Assembly (NCBI GenBank): GCA_911728435.2 | Contig: OU452211.1 | Location: 7,236,428-7,300,427 of the forward strand | From: Apoderus coryli | Lineage: Eukaryota; Arthropoda; Insecta; Coleoptera; Attelabidae | DNA: 64,000 bases | Direction: 5' to 3' | Part shown: piece by piece, positions 1 to 11,255 of the stretch | Numbering within the stretch: position 1 is the first letter of the stretch | Layout of the letters: each line of letters opens with the position of its first letter | Translations under genes and position numbers: made by a program | The notes under the pieces: model-generated | Database searches by the model: none | The model's input: the letters and a program-made list of their open reading frames with translations, nothing else | What the model was told of the DNA's origin: nothing

Positions 1-120
1 AGATGGAGCTTCAAATATGATCCTGAAACTAAACGACAATCTGCAGAATGGAAGTCGAGAATCGAGCAAAAACCTAAAAGAAATCAAGAAACAAGACGAT
101 GTTGATAACTTTCTATGATT

Positions 121-2714
121 TCAAGGGAGTTTTTCACGAATTTGTGCCAAGGTTTGTTGTCGAAGTTGTTCGAGTATATTTTGAATATTCAAAAGGAAAA
201 CACCTGTTTTCATTGCATAATACCGCATCAGTTCCCAGAACTGAAAACTGCAATGAAAGCAGCTTTTTATGATGACGTTCCAGCCCAAAAACCGAGTTTA
301 TATCATGATCAAACGCGCACTAATGCTAAAGTATTCAATTATTTACTTTTTCAGTTTTTTTCTTACCTAGTTACAATTTGGTACACAGCACTTTCAGTCA
401 CAATCACACATGTATCAATCCGTGGTTTTTGCAAATTCAAATCATTCACACATTTTGGTAACTCAAATAATTTATCCTGTTTATTGTCATCTTTGGCTTT
501 CTTTAAACGCACTGAAGACAAATCGACTAATTTAAAAATCTGTAGAATGCGTTCATTAATTGTGAACTGGGCTATCAAAGAATCGTCGTTGAATTCCTAG
601 AAACAAAAAGTTGGACAACATTAACATATCAATTATTAAAACTGAAAAACTTACTGCATCTCCTTCCAATCGACATTCTGACAACTGGCAACTCACAATC
701 GATACTGTATTATCCTCACCAATTGTAAATATCAGTCGATCTGTCAAAAGTAACGTCCGACTTTTTAGAGGTAGTTTATGGACAAATAACGGCGCTGATT
801 CCACATCAATTGCATGCACCTAGAATTAATAGAATCGTCCACGACTTAGACTTTAAACAAACCCATACCCCATACCAATTCAAAGCACTTTAAAAACGTA
901 AAAGTGCACTTACTGTAAGAAGACTGGTCGGTTTATAAAACGCCGAAAATAAGTACCGATTTCGCGCATACTGTGGTGCAAAAGATGTGTCACACAGATG
1001 TGGTAACGGCTCTGGACCAGAATGACCTGATTGCACTGATTCCGAGTGTGATGATTCACTAGTCGTATCACTGTTTTGACTATCCCTGCGTGTTCCACGA
1101 GCTTCAGATAAACGTTGTTTCAACGAAGCTAATTTATCAACTCCCATCTAAAATGACATGAAACAATTATTGAAACAATAGCTCGAGTAAGTTATTTGTA
1201 GTTAGTACTATTCAAAGTAATTAACCCAGTTCTGCACAGAGTATATTGAGCCATTGCAAGTATAAAGTAGAGTAGGTACACAGCTTTAGATAATTAAACT
1301 ACTAACTAAAAGGATTCAATTTGAGAACGGGCCTTGTAACTAGAAGTTGCTGGAAACATACGAGATGCTCGGTGTAAAACGATAGCGATAGTTCTGTTGT
1401 GGTCATGAGTTACTAAAGTAAACAAGGAACGTTGATGATCACAGGTATACGCCAAGATAACTCAAATAACTATCAAATTAGACAGACTCTCAGGTCGCTG
1501 ACGTAGACTATTAAAGAATCTCTCTAATAAAGTTGAAGTTAAAACAATTCCACTGACAAATCTAGATTATAACGGTTAAAATATACACTGCAAGTATATA
1601 GTACTTAATTAATTTTATCATTTAGTGTAATTTTTAATATTAAAAAGTTTAAGATTAGGTCCATTATTGGGTACTTTAAGCCCCACCGCAAATTGTTTAG
1701 TTTTTGATAAAATGTAGAATAATACTAATGCTGGCAAAATATGAACTTACCTGTTTTAAAGTATACAAGCGGGACCTTCCCGAATCTTCAGCCGGATTGG
1801 TAATATCCGGTGGCCAAACGTAACCAGTTGAATGATGCTCCAAAATGAGTCTCCATTGTTGACCACTGTCGCCATTAATCTATAATTTGTTGTTATAAAT
1901 AAACAATTATTTTAACTGTTAATTACAGATTAGGGCTAGAGTCAAAATTTATAATCTGACTTAACAAATGTTGTTTTTTCAAACTTATGCATACCAGTAA
2001 AGATACAGTCTCCAAGCTATTGTCTTGACACAGATACAACTGCCTTACAGCCTCCGATATACTGCAAGTTGCCAAACACCTTCCATCTGTTAAACTAAAC
2101 AACACAATAATACCACTTTCAAAACCAACTAGGGCATTCTGATTAGAGTCGAAAGTTTGCCACCACACGCAACTGGTCGGTTTACAATCACTTGTTTGAA
2201 AATGTCTCGGAAATGTGGTTAAATCGTTCAGCGACCATTTGCAATCGATTTTTTGTTTCTTGTCCACTAAACTTAATGCTGGTATGATGTAGAGTGAACT
2301 GTCAATGCCTAAAACAGTTATTTTATGAATACTTGTCTCAACTAGCGATAGTAGATCTTACAAACTGCTAATAGCCATGTAGCTGAAGAATCAAAACAAA
2401 TTGCTTGAATTTGTTTGTGTCCATCACTAAACCATGATATTCGTTTTAAAACTGGGGCTAATTCTCCGTAGTTGTAGTACAGCACAATTTCGTTATCACT
2501 AAAATCATACAAATCACGAAATTAGAGAACTAGGCGGACTTAAGTTAATTAGCCCTGTTTCAAACTAAACTACCTCTAATTCAAATACCTAGAACGAAGA
2601 ACCTTACTTGGTAATTAGTGCAATAATTTGTTTAACGCCACTTTCACATCTTGCACATAATTTAATATCGATATTTTCTAAAAGACACTGGATTTGGAAA
2701 ATATCTTGAGACAT
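121..2714 (-). CDS. Eight-exon gene, beta-propeller-like protein, unidentified
   Basis: Exons deduced on the minus strand: 2714-2608, 2498-2362, 2308-1995, 1879-1751, 1147-914, 819-655, 596-367 and 247-121. Every junction is GT-AG and all phases agree, giving 480 residues with no internal stop. The ATG at 2714 starts MSQDIF. Residues 1-190 contain short blocks such as ATWLLAVC and ALVGFESGIIVLFSLTDG that look like WD40/beta-propeller blades (inference). Residues about 248-273 form a Ser/Asp/Gln-rich linker, probably disordered, and further beta-rich blocks follow (FTIGEDNTVSIVSC). The last exon carries a likely amphipathic helix (NIQNILEQLRQQ). No signal peptide or membrane segment is seen, so it is probably cytoplasmic. 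I could not match it to a named family. The stop at 123-121 may belong to only one isoform: a strong acceptor near position 69 suggests the gene continues beyond the left edge. Confidence 0.8.
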
Positions 2715-3660
2715 AGTTGTTGTATTCAATGGAATTTATCAGTTTCCACTTAATATCGATTTCTTTGTGCCATTGTAGCAAATTGTTCTGGTTCAGTATG
2801 ATTTATATTATTTACATTTTGTTGTTTACAATAATATAAACAAAATTGTTCTATTATTGATAAATTATCAAATCTTTAGTTAATAAATTTGGATTATGGA
2901 ACAGATATGGAAAAATTATGTTGACATTTTGATACTTGGCCACGTTGCCAAATTAAATCACAATTTTGTGATAGAAATAAACCAACAATAATAATTTTAA
3001 TAATTATTATATAGAAGTGCTCTATTTGTTGTCGAATTATTTTAAGAATTGCGAAATGTATCCCATTTCGAGCAAAAGCTGAAAACAGTCAATGTTCCAG
3101 TCACGACAAGCATTTTAAATTATTTCGGCTTTTTACGAAACGGTAGAAAAGTACGTAAGTATTTTATTATAAGCAACTGTTGTAATTATTACAATTCCAT
3201 GTGACCCTTTGAATGTATAAATATTGTTTTTTCATTGGCAATTATTACCAATAATTATTTTATTATCAATTTACCGGGAGACACTCAGTGAAATATAATT
3301 GGAGCTGACGACAACGCATTCTGCAATTGACACTGATGACAGTTGTGAAATATACTAATCCATAGAAATAGTTTAGAGGCGTCATGTAATTGTCAATTTA
3401 AAAATGGATTTTAGAGGGCGGGATTAATTTTTGACATTGGAGCCTTACAAACTTTAATAAAAACACAATAATTATAACGCAAATTACCGTGCAACACAGT
3501 AGTAAATTGTTGGTTGCGTATATATTATTATTTGTAGTCATAGTGTTCAGAATAATAATTTAACAAACAATGTATTTTACCTGGCACAAAACATGTAACT
3601 TAAAAAAAACATGTGACAGTACGCGCAAGGGTAAAAGCCAAAAAGTGGTCATCCTACATT
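2715..3660. other. Divergent intergenic region
   Basis: This spacer separates the start codons of two divergently transcribed genes. It is AT-rich with several short palindromic AT tracts (for example around 2985-3010) and no open frame of note. It probably contains both promoters, but I cannot delimit them. Confidence 0.5.
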
Positions 3661-3682
3661 ATATAAATCTTATATAAAATCT
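3661..3682 (+). promoter_or_regulatory. Possible TATA-like element of the CNDP2-like gene
   Basis: Two overlapping TATA-like strings (ATATAAAT and TATATAAAA) lie about 300 bp upstream of the predicted start codon and upstream of the predicted 5' UTR intron. In such AT-rich DNA this could be chance; no transcription start data are available. Confidence 0.2.
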
Positions 3683-3760
3683 GTGTTATCATAATGGCTA
3701 TCGAAATAAACCAGTATATTGATTTCTTGATCCTCTTAAGAGATAAAACATTCGCAGTGC

Positions 3761-3973
3761 ATGACACGTATGACGTCACTTGGTCCACAAGGTGCCACAA
3801 GTCGCGTTGCTATTTCTCCAAATATTGTTGTAGGTACTCGTTGTAAGTATTTAATAATAGTCGTAATGACAGTAGAACTGTGTTGTGTCACATTTTTTTA
3901 TATTTTTACATTCTTTTACACAGATTATTTATGTAATTTCCCTTATTTACATAAATTGAATAAGAAATAAATA
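3761..3973 (+). other. Predicted 5' UTR with an 81-nt intron and an upstream ORF
   Basis: A consensus donor (GTAAGT at 3843) and a pyrimidine-rich acceptor (TTTTACACAG ending at 3923) define an 81-nt intron just before the dipeptidase-like start codon. Joining the flanks makes an upstream ORF that starts at 3761 and stops at AAATAA just before the main ATG (3974). Its peptide resembles nothing I know. If transcribed as predicted, it could damp translation of the main frame. Only the splice signals and the reading frame are directly visible. Confidence 0.35.
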
Positions 3974-6900
3974 ATGGTTTATCCGCACACTTATAGAACT
4001 GAACATAGTGAAACAAAAACTACAAATGCAGTTTATGGTGAATATTATGCTGCGACAAAAAGTAAAAAAATACCGATTCAACCCGATTTATTGACAATTT
4101 TACAATATGTTGATTCTAACAGGTATGGATCAACAATATGTAGTATTAGTCATAATAACGCGAACTAGCAATACTTCATAAATTCTTCGGATAATAAGAC
4201 CTGATTTTCAATCACAAACCTTACTAAAAATCTGGAACTTACTGACTTCCGAACGCTCGTAATTGAAATGCATATCCCCATAAGTATGACTGAGCTGATT
4301 TGGAATAATTAGACCCACGAACAAAAGCTTTACAACGGTTACGCGTTTATTACTACTTAATACCTATTTTAATTCCCGCTAGACAACAATTTGTAGAAAA
4401 TCTAACTGACGCTGTCAAAATCAAGTCAATCACTGGTGAATTGAAGTACCGAGATGATGTTTACAAAATGATTTCATTTGTTGAAAAATGGTTGGACAAA
4501 TTGGAAATGAAATATGAATGTTTCAATATTGGCTTCTATGTGGTTGATGAGAAAAAAGTACGGATTCCGCCAGTGATTTTGGCCTCATACGGGAAAAACC
4601 CAAAAAAGAAAACGGTAGGTATCAGTATTAGTGGCACAGTGTAGTGGGCTAGATAGGAAATTAAGTTGTTACTGTTTTGACATTTTATTCTTGGACAAAT
4701 ATATTGAGCTGTCTCATCAGTCAACAGGATTATGTTCCCCTAGAGATTCTATATACATACTATTTCCATGCATTTCTGCTTTTTAATTAGTGCGATGAAA
4801 GGTGTACCGTTTGCCTCTCTATGGCTGCCGCATATTCCAGTCCACTGGTCGGTGTTGCCAGAGATAGAAAATTATTGTAGTGTATGTATTCAATATGAAA
4901 TAAACAACTTTTCAACAATACCTCATCATTTCTGCAGTACTTCAAAGAAAATGTATGAAGTTTATTAATTTATATCTATTGCTATCTTATGAACTATAAT
5001 ATTCCCGAAATACTTGCTGCGTATGCAACTTTCTATACACAGTACCACACGACACGTAATACTTCTGTCTCGTCTCGTAATTACATTCAATACCTATATT
5101 GTCCATGTTGGCATGTTTTCATGATAAGTGTTATCCACTATTAACAGATGATATTGTGAAATAAAAATAATAGTATTTAAACATTAAAGTACATATTATA
5201 TGTATATTTTAATAGGAATGACTAATGCAATTTTATTGGGTTTTCATTGCTTTGCATGTTATATTTTACTTTCTAGTAAAGGCGAATTTTACACCACATA
5301 TCGTCAAATATTTGTATCACACACATTTGTATCATTCCTTCATCTATTTTATCAGATATGTTTTTCTTTTGCGCGTGCTCAGTAGTAACACGAACCCAAA
5401 TTTCATGTCTCAAAAATCCCTATTCATCTTTCGTAGCAGCAATGCAATGAGCAATGACATTTTAGTTGTCATATGTCATTTTGATTGGAAAAAAATGGAA
5501 TGACGAATGACAATTTTCAAAATTTCTCGTTCCTTTCAAAATCTTCAGTTCAATAGTTGAATTGATGGAAAAGGAAAATTCGGAATATTGCAGGACTTTA
5601 TTGGTCTTACAGTAGGATATATTTTTATCAGTATTTACATGGTTGCTGTAGATTTGTGTCTATCACCATTTGGATGTTCCCAGTCCAGATCATAAGAAAT
5701 GGAATACTGACCCATGGTCTTTAACTATCGATGGCAACAAGTACTATGGAAATGGAGTGGCGTGTGGGAAAGGACCGTTAATGATGTGGTTCCATGTGAT
5801 AGAAGCATTTAAAGTAAGTGTGAACAGTTCTTTGTAGGTACTAAAATGATCAATGTGTTAAATTAATTCAGTTTTGCAGTTAGGTGGACCAATTGACGAT
5901 GTAAAGGTACTTACAATATTCATGCTTTTAGGTATCCTCGCATTTGGTGGTCATTGGCGTATTGAAAATATTTTTTTACTTAATTTTTTTTACAGAATGC
6001 AAAAACTGAAATGCCAGTAAATCTGAAATTCATCATTGAGTGTATGAATCATGAGAATAGCAATGGTTTAGACGAATTTCTAGCAACTCGGCTACAAGAT
6101 TTCTTTGCAAATGTCATTTATGTGATAGTTTGTGAATCAGAATGGTTGGGAGAGAAACATCCATGTCTCATTTATGGATGCGTGGGTAAAACATTGTTAT
6201 CCATAATTTCGTTGTCATTAGTGGATTTTTTCACGGTTCGTGCACCCTCTCAAAGGATATGCACGTGAAAGTCTTTCCGCAACTCCCACTGCCCCCAGGG
6301 GTCCCTTACTACACGCAATCTTTTGCCCCTGCGAGGTTGACACCAATCGAGAGGACTCTAGTTGCAATCCCCGATGGGAAGTGCTTCGGTTAGTCTCGGA
6401 TACTACTACTATTCAGGCTCGAGACTGACAAATAACTACCCGTCTCTGCCCGAGAGCCTTGACCTTTGCCCAATGTCCCAGGATTTGGGATCGGAGTAAC
6501 GACTCACTAGTTTCAAGGGTAAGCACCTTCTCGATGAACGTTTACAACAAATATGAAATAAACATTATCCTTGAACTCAGCTTGAACTTCAAAATTCGAT
6601 GACCCAACACCGTTGTCAAAAATGACAGAACTTATTACTGAACCTGATATATACAACGCAGTATCGTATACTGAACTGAGTTCAGCCCTGAATCACGCTT
6701 AAACCTGGCCAAAGAGATCTTCATCTAGAAATTGCCCAATTGCCCCAAACTTTGAAGTGAATGGAGTAGATGATATCTCTGAGGGTCAATTCTCTTGCCT
6801 CGTCGGATGTTAAAGTTGCCCTTCTAAAGTATTTCAGCCTTTTGCAGAACAGTCGCAGAGCAAGTGTTCTGTTGTCCTTTCGTCCTTTCTCAGGCCTATC

Positions 6901-9900
6901 TTTTTGAGATCTTACCTGACTTGATTAGGAGTTCAATCGTTCATTTTCCCATTTGCCGAATTCTTCCATCATATGGCCCGTTTTAACGCCAAAGATGGGT
7001 TACGGACCGCGGAACTAAGGTTTGGCCTCTTCTTGTGCAAATTCGTCAAACGTTTCGTTTACTTTCGTGTCCCAGCAACCACGTCAGAGTAATGATCTGT
7101 GGAGCTGCTAGTTAAGTGAGGGACGATTGGCATACCCATTCTAGTTTTGACGTGAAGGTATGACTTCAGTGCTTTTAAGGTTAATTTTTAGTGGAGACAT
7201 ATTGACGTGGTGATGAGTTCTATGCAAAACTAAAAATACAACTCTTGTATGCCAAATATTGGGCGGTTTTTTTTTCCAAACTGAATTCATAGTTTCTTTT
7301 CTGAAGTTAATCCTAATGAGACGAAATCCTCACTGTAAATGGTACAATCAGAACTGAAATGCTGATCTTTAGGTGTTTTGGATTTCCAAGTAACAATTGA
7401 AAAGAACGAAAATGCTAAAAGCGATATTCATGACGATATGAATAACTTATTTTCAAAAATTTGTGATGATGAGGAAAATATTTTAATTAAAGGCATTAAC
7501 GATTTCGTGGAACAAATTACACCAGATGAGGAAAAGGTTTATGAGATTATTAAAGATTTTGATTGGGATGCAGTACGGTGAGTATCAACATAACATCATC
7601 ATCTATTTTAAACTACAGTCACTGGCAAAATAATCGATCCACTCAAAAAATTTATGAAGTTTGAAAACTGGGCGTACGTCATTTTATACAGGGTGACACA
7701 TCTTTCTGTAATCGACGCAGCGAGAGCTAATGCTTTGGTTCAGGATGATAGGTCACAGTATTATGTGGTCAGAGTGATGGCAGTTTCAAGATGTAAAGTG
7801 CAAAGAGCTGCAAAGCGGTTTCTTAAATTTGGTGTATTCAGAAGAAGAAATCATTGTGGTCGAAAAAATCTACTAGTGAGCAGGATAATCAATCGCTTTA
7901 TAATGTTTTGAGGGACAGAAAAGTTACTTCTTTTCAAATAGAAAACAGATTAGAGGACGTAAGGGAAGTTTAAGTGAATGACAGAACATTACGAATGCGG
8001 ATTTTTGATATTGGCCTGCGTGCCAAGAGAGCTGCAACTGGTCTAAAGTTATTTGCTTTAGGGAACATGAAAATTGCGGTAACGAAGAATTGAGCAATAT
8101 CCTATTCATGGATGAGTCAAGGTTTTGTCTTGGGGCACCGGATGGACGTGAAAGAGAATTGGTGAACGTTTCTTTCAGAACCATTTTTCTCCTAGAGTAA
8201 GTTATGGAGGCGGTTTGGTAATGGTGTGGGATGGCTTAAGTTTTGAAGCTCAGAAGAACTAAATAATAATAATTCTCTCTCACATACATAATACAGTGGA
8301 GCAAAAACACACTAGACACCAAATATTCTACTAGCGAAAGGTGAGAATCTTCAATTTATAATAGAATGGACAGTTGCATAGTAAGAAGTTAAGGCAACCC
8401 TCCGCCCAACTGCGCAATAAGAATATTTTACTATTTATTTTCTTTGGCATATAATCAACGTGCGAGCACCAGGACAACTTTGGATCCAGAACAACACCCA
8501 GAAATTTCGCCGAATTGATGTTATGAAGCACGTCCACTTTTCTCATGGAGAAGCACATCGCTTCTCCACATTCAAACATAAACCGTTAGCACCAAACCAA
8601 TCCGATATGCAAGTCATTATCTTTCGATGGCTTGAGTTGAGGTGTTGGTCATCAGAACAACACTGGTGTCGTCCGCAAGCAAAATCAAGTTCGAACCACA
8701 AACTGGCTTGCAAGGGCATTTATATACAAAAGGAAAATAATTAGACTTAAAACGGAGCCCGGTGGGACACCCCAAGTTAATGGCAAGGTTGCCGAGTTTT
8801 CTCGGTGATTAAAGCCACCCCCAATGGTATCAGCAAGATGCGTGATAACCTGCGTGGTGGATAGAACTTTCATAAAACCAAATTGTCTCTCATTAAACAA
8901 TCTATGCTCATCCAGACACCCAACAATCGTGGACTTGATGGTCTTCTCAAACACCTTACTAAGAATAGAATGCACCAAACACTGTGCCTGTCCCACTACA
9001 TATTCGAGTTAACGTATACAGACTTCAGAACATCGAGAGTTTCTCTTACGTCGGCAGCAGCATCGATGATGCAATTCAGGAGTATTTTATTCCCATCTTA
9101 AGGAATGACATCAACGTTTAAAGCTTATTATAGAAGGGAAGATCGAAGGACGAGGAGGCCCGGGTAGAAGAAGGATATCCTGGCTAAAAAACTTAAGACA
9201 GGGGTATGGAGTGAGCACTGGTAGCACTGAGATAGCGCTGATGATTGCCAACGTCCGAGGAGGACAGGGCACCTAAAAGAAGAATTCAGCATCGTATAAT
9301 ATGGGCAAACGCATCTTTTGACCGTCTGAGGATGAGAGTTCTCAATAATGATAACACCGACATTCGAACTAAGTTGCGAGTGTATAATTGTATTGTAGTT
9401 CCTACCCCACGTATAGCTGTGAGTCTTGGAACACTTATCGGGGGCATTTAAAAGCCCTAGAGAAGTACCATCAACGATGTGTTAGAAGAATTCATGGAAT
9501 TAAATCATCAGCGTTCCGGAGGAAGCTGAAACAACTAGCATTGAAGAGATGATTGTCAGGCACCAGCTTAAGGTCGGCTCACGAAATCAGGGAGGACAGC
9601 AACAGAGGTACAAGAATGTTCTTAAGACCAACATGAAGTGTGACTTCGATGTGAAGAACAACTGGGAGCAAATCGCGAACGACAGACCGAGAGGGAGGCG
9701 TACGAAGGCCATCCATTTTGTGAAGAGCAGCGTCGACGACATGAGGATGCGAGAAGACAGCATCGAAAGGAAAGAGAACGCATCGATAGGGCAGAGCATC
9801 TACAACAGCCGGTGAATGGTAGTGATTGTGACAGAATTTCCGAATCGAGGAACTTAGATTTCACAACAGAAATTCCTGAGTTGGGGTAATTCATACTCAT

Positions 9901-11103
9901 TAGCGAGTGAATGCTGATGATGATTAAGAATAGGAACCATCAATATAGGCCTTGTTTATAATGCTCAGGGGAGCCATGAGAGCCGATAGGTACATTAGTG
10001 AAGTTTTAGCACCACATATTGTTCCATTAGCACCGTTCATCGGAGATGATTTCATGATAATGCCCGAAAATTGTACGTGAGTATTCAGCCGAGGTTGATA
10101 TCCCAGTAGTAAATTGACCTGCTCTAAGCCCAGACCTAAACCCAATTGAGCATGTTTGAGTTACTCTTGGAAGGGAAATACGTTCTCCAGTACCAACTCC
10201 AGCAAATTTACAGCAGCTTAGTGATGTTCTAATTGAAGAATGGAATCCGTGCATGTGGTGGAAATGTTTTTCACTTTGTTTTCAGTTCGTTTTCATTATG
10301 TTCGGTGCCAGGTTGAATTTGTAAACTTATTGTTTCAATTTTTTGAGTGGGTCGATTATTTTGCCGGTGAGTGTATTAATTGAATTTAATTACAGTGAAA
10401 CTCTGCCTCCCTATAAACAAAATTGGAGTAAAGTAAGGCTATTGATGAGTTATTGGCGATTACCGTCCATCATTGTCGGTGATACATTGGAATGTATTTG
10501 TGATAAGAAAGAATTTACAAAAATCAAACGAATGTTTACTGTGAAAATAGTTCCAAGACAAGTTGTTGATAAAGTTGAACGTACCGTGAAGCAACATATC
10601 AAGAATGCTGTTGCTAAATTAAAAATTGAAAACACTGTGAATTGTGAAATGATGGCATCGAAGCGACCGTGGTTTGAGAATTTTAGATGTCCATTGTATA
10701 GTGCTGCAAGGAAGGCAACAATTCAGGTAGCAACGACATCTATTGATCAAACGATTAGAGCTTTCTCTAACTCCACAAATATAGGGTGTGTCCATAAGGA
10801 TTCATCCAGTTTGGATGACCCTGTACATTTTGGCATAAGGCTCGTAACTCATTTCAGATATATAAGGAAGACCCCAATATGATTCGTGAGAGTAGAGGTC
10901 GCGAGTCTGTCACAATCTTGGATAGAGTCTTGGAGAGACCTGTGGTGATGTTACCGTTGACTTGTCGAGGCTCATCGCCAGGTGAACCAAACGAGAGTTT
11001 GTCGGTGCGTAATTTTTATGAAGGTACTAAACTAATTGCAGCGTATCTGTTTCAAATCTCCTATATTAAAGAAGGAAGTAACGCTGCTAATGGGAAGAAT
11101 TAA
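3974..11103 (+). CDS. CNDP2-like (M20 family) dipeptidase homologue, probably catalytically dead
   Basis: Exons: 3974-4122, 4383-4614, 5652-5813, optional 5880-5906, 5996-6185, 7373-7577, 10396-10726, 10867-11103. All junctions are GT-AG with matching phase. The product is 501 or 510 residues; human CNDP2 is about 475. Recognisable blocks in order: RQQFVENL, NPKKKT, HHLDV, DPWSLTIDG, PVNLKFIIE, EWLGEKHPC, KILIPGIND-equivalent, LLMSYWRLPS, RPWFENFRCP and FYEGTKLIAAYL. HLDV keeps the first metal His and the catalytic Asp. The DDKG motif reads CGKG, the catalytic EE pair reads NH, the next ligand Asp is Glu, the HSG histidine region is changed with a gap, and the C-terminal ligand His is lost. 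An active M20 enzyme would cleave dipeptides with two metal ions in the cytosol; this one probably cannot. The intact frame argues against a pseudogene. Intron 7578-10395 is filled by a transposon. Confidence 0.85.
6230..6530. repeat. GC-richer block inside a CNDP2-like intron, probable old TE
   Basis: This stretch is visibly richer in G and C than the surrounding intron and has no splice-compatible frame. It looks like an old retroelement 5' region or SINE-like insert, but I do not recognise the family. Confidence 0.3.
6800..6960 (-). pseudogene. Remnant of a LINE C-terminal cysteine motif
   Basis: On the minus strand a short stretch reads like KKIGL...ERTTEHLLCDC. This matches the zinc-binding tail after RNase H in Jockey/R1-type LINEs and resembles the better-preserved tail at 33090-33225. 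The first Cys pair is missing. It lies within intron 6186-7372 of the dipeptidase-like gene. Confidence 0.4.
8331..9000 (-). mobile_element. Non-LTR retrotransposon RT fragment (nested in Tc1)
   Basis: Minus-strand reading gives RT palm pieces (LNERQFGFMK and WGVPPGSVLSLIIFLLYIN) followed by the thumb/post-RT block FLGVVLDPKLSWCSHVDY. These are typical of Jockey-clade LINEs. Frames are broken and neither the endonuclease domain nor a 3' tail is present. Confidence 0.7.
9001..9815 (+). mobile_element. LINE ORF2 C-terminal fragment, opposite orientation (nested in Tc1)
   Basis: Plus-strand fragments carry blocks common at the C-terminus of many insect LINE ORF2 proteins: the LQNIESFSYVGSSID-like strand near 9020, GRRRISWLKNLRQ near 9170, ASFDRLRMRVLNN near 9320, and GGQQQRYKNVLK...WEQIANDRPRGRR at 9590-9710. 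The frame shifts several times. It abuts the minus-strand LINE piece at about 9000, so at least two events built the insert. Confidence 0.6.
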
Positions 11104-11152
11104 TTTTATTTATTGTTAATTTTACTTTGATTCATTTACTAGAGAAGGTTTT

Positions 11153-11175
11153 AATAAAAATAATTTTGCAATAAA
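11153..11175 (+). terminator. Poly(A) signals of the CNDP2-like gene
   Basis: Two AATAAA hexamers (11153-11158 and 11170-11175) lie 50-70 bp after the stop codon, a normal position for cleavage and polyadenylation signals. Confidence 0.6.
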
Positions 11176-11255
11176 ATCGGTGTAATTATATATTTGAAGC
11201 GTGGTATTGCCAAAGGTTCCAAGTGCCCGATTGGTCAATCATCATTTTATTCTTT

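Larger units (their letters stand above)
7616..10373 (+). mobile_element. Tc1-like DNA transposon filling an intron, degenerate, with nested LINE pieces
   Basis: Terminal inverted repeats begin CAGTCACTGGCAAAATAATC on the left and, read inward from the right, CACTCACCGGCAAAATAATC. TA dinucleotides flank both ends (7614-7615 and 10374-10375). Inside are broken plus-strand pieces of a Tc1 transposase: the HTH part near 7730-7990, an MDESRFCLGAPDG-like block containing a catalytic Asp near 8108, and PDLNPIEHVW with the catalytic Glu near 10130. Frameshifts and stops make it inactive. The middle, about 8260-9920, is foreign LINE sequence. The element occupies nearly all of intron 7578-10395. Confidence 0.8.

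Noticed and set aside
115..600. 161-codon plus-strand open frame
   Set aside because: It is antisense to two exons of the minus-strand beta-propeller gene, whose splice phases and homology-like blocks are coherent; the plus frame shows no domain.
10343..10395. Upstream extension of the 10343 open frame as coding
   Set aside because: That part covers the right Tc1 TIR and the intron end; family similarity starts only after the acceptor at 10395.
3974..11103. CNDP2-like gene as a decayed pseudogene
   Set aside because: No stop or frameshift over about 500 codons and all splice sites are canonical, which is unlikely for neutral decay. Kept as a gene with probable loss of catalysis.
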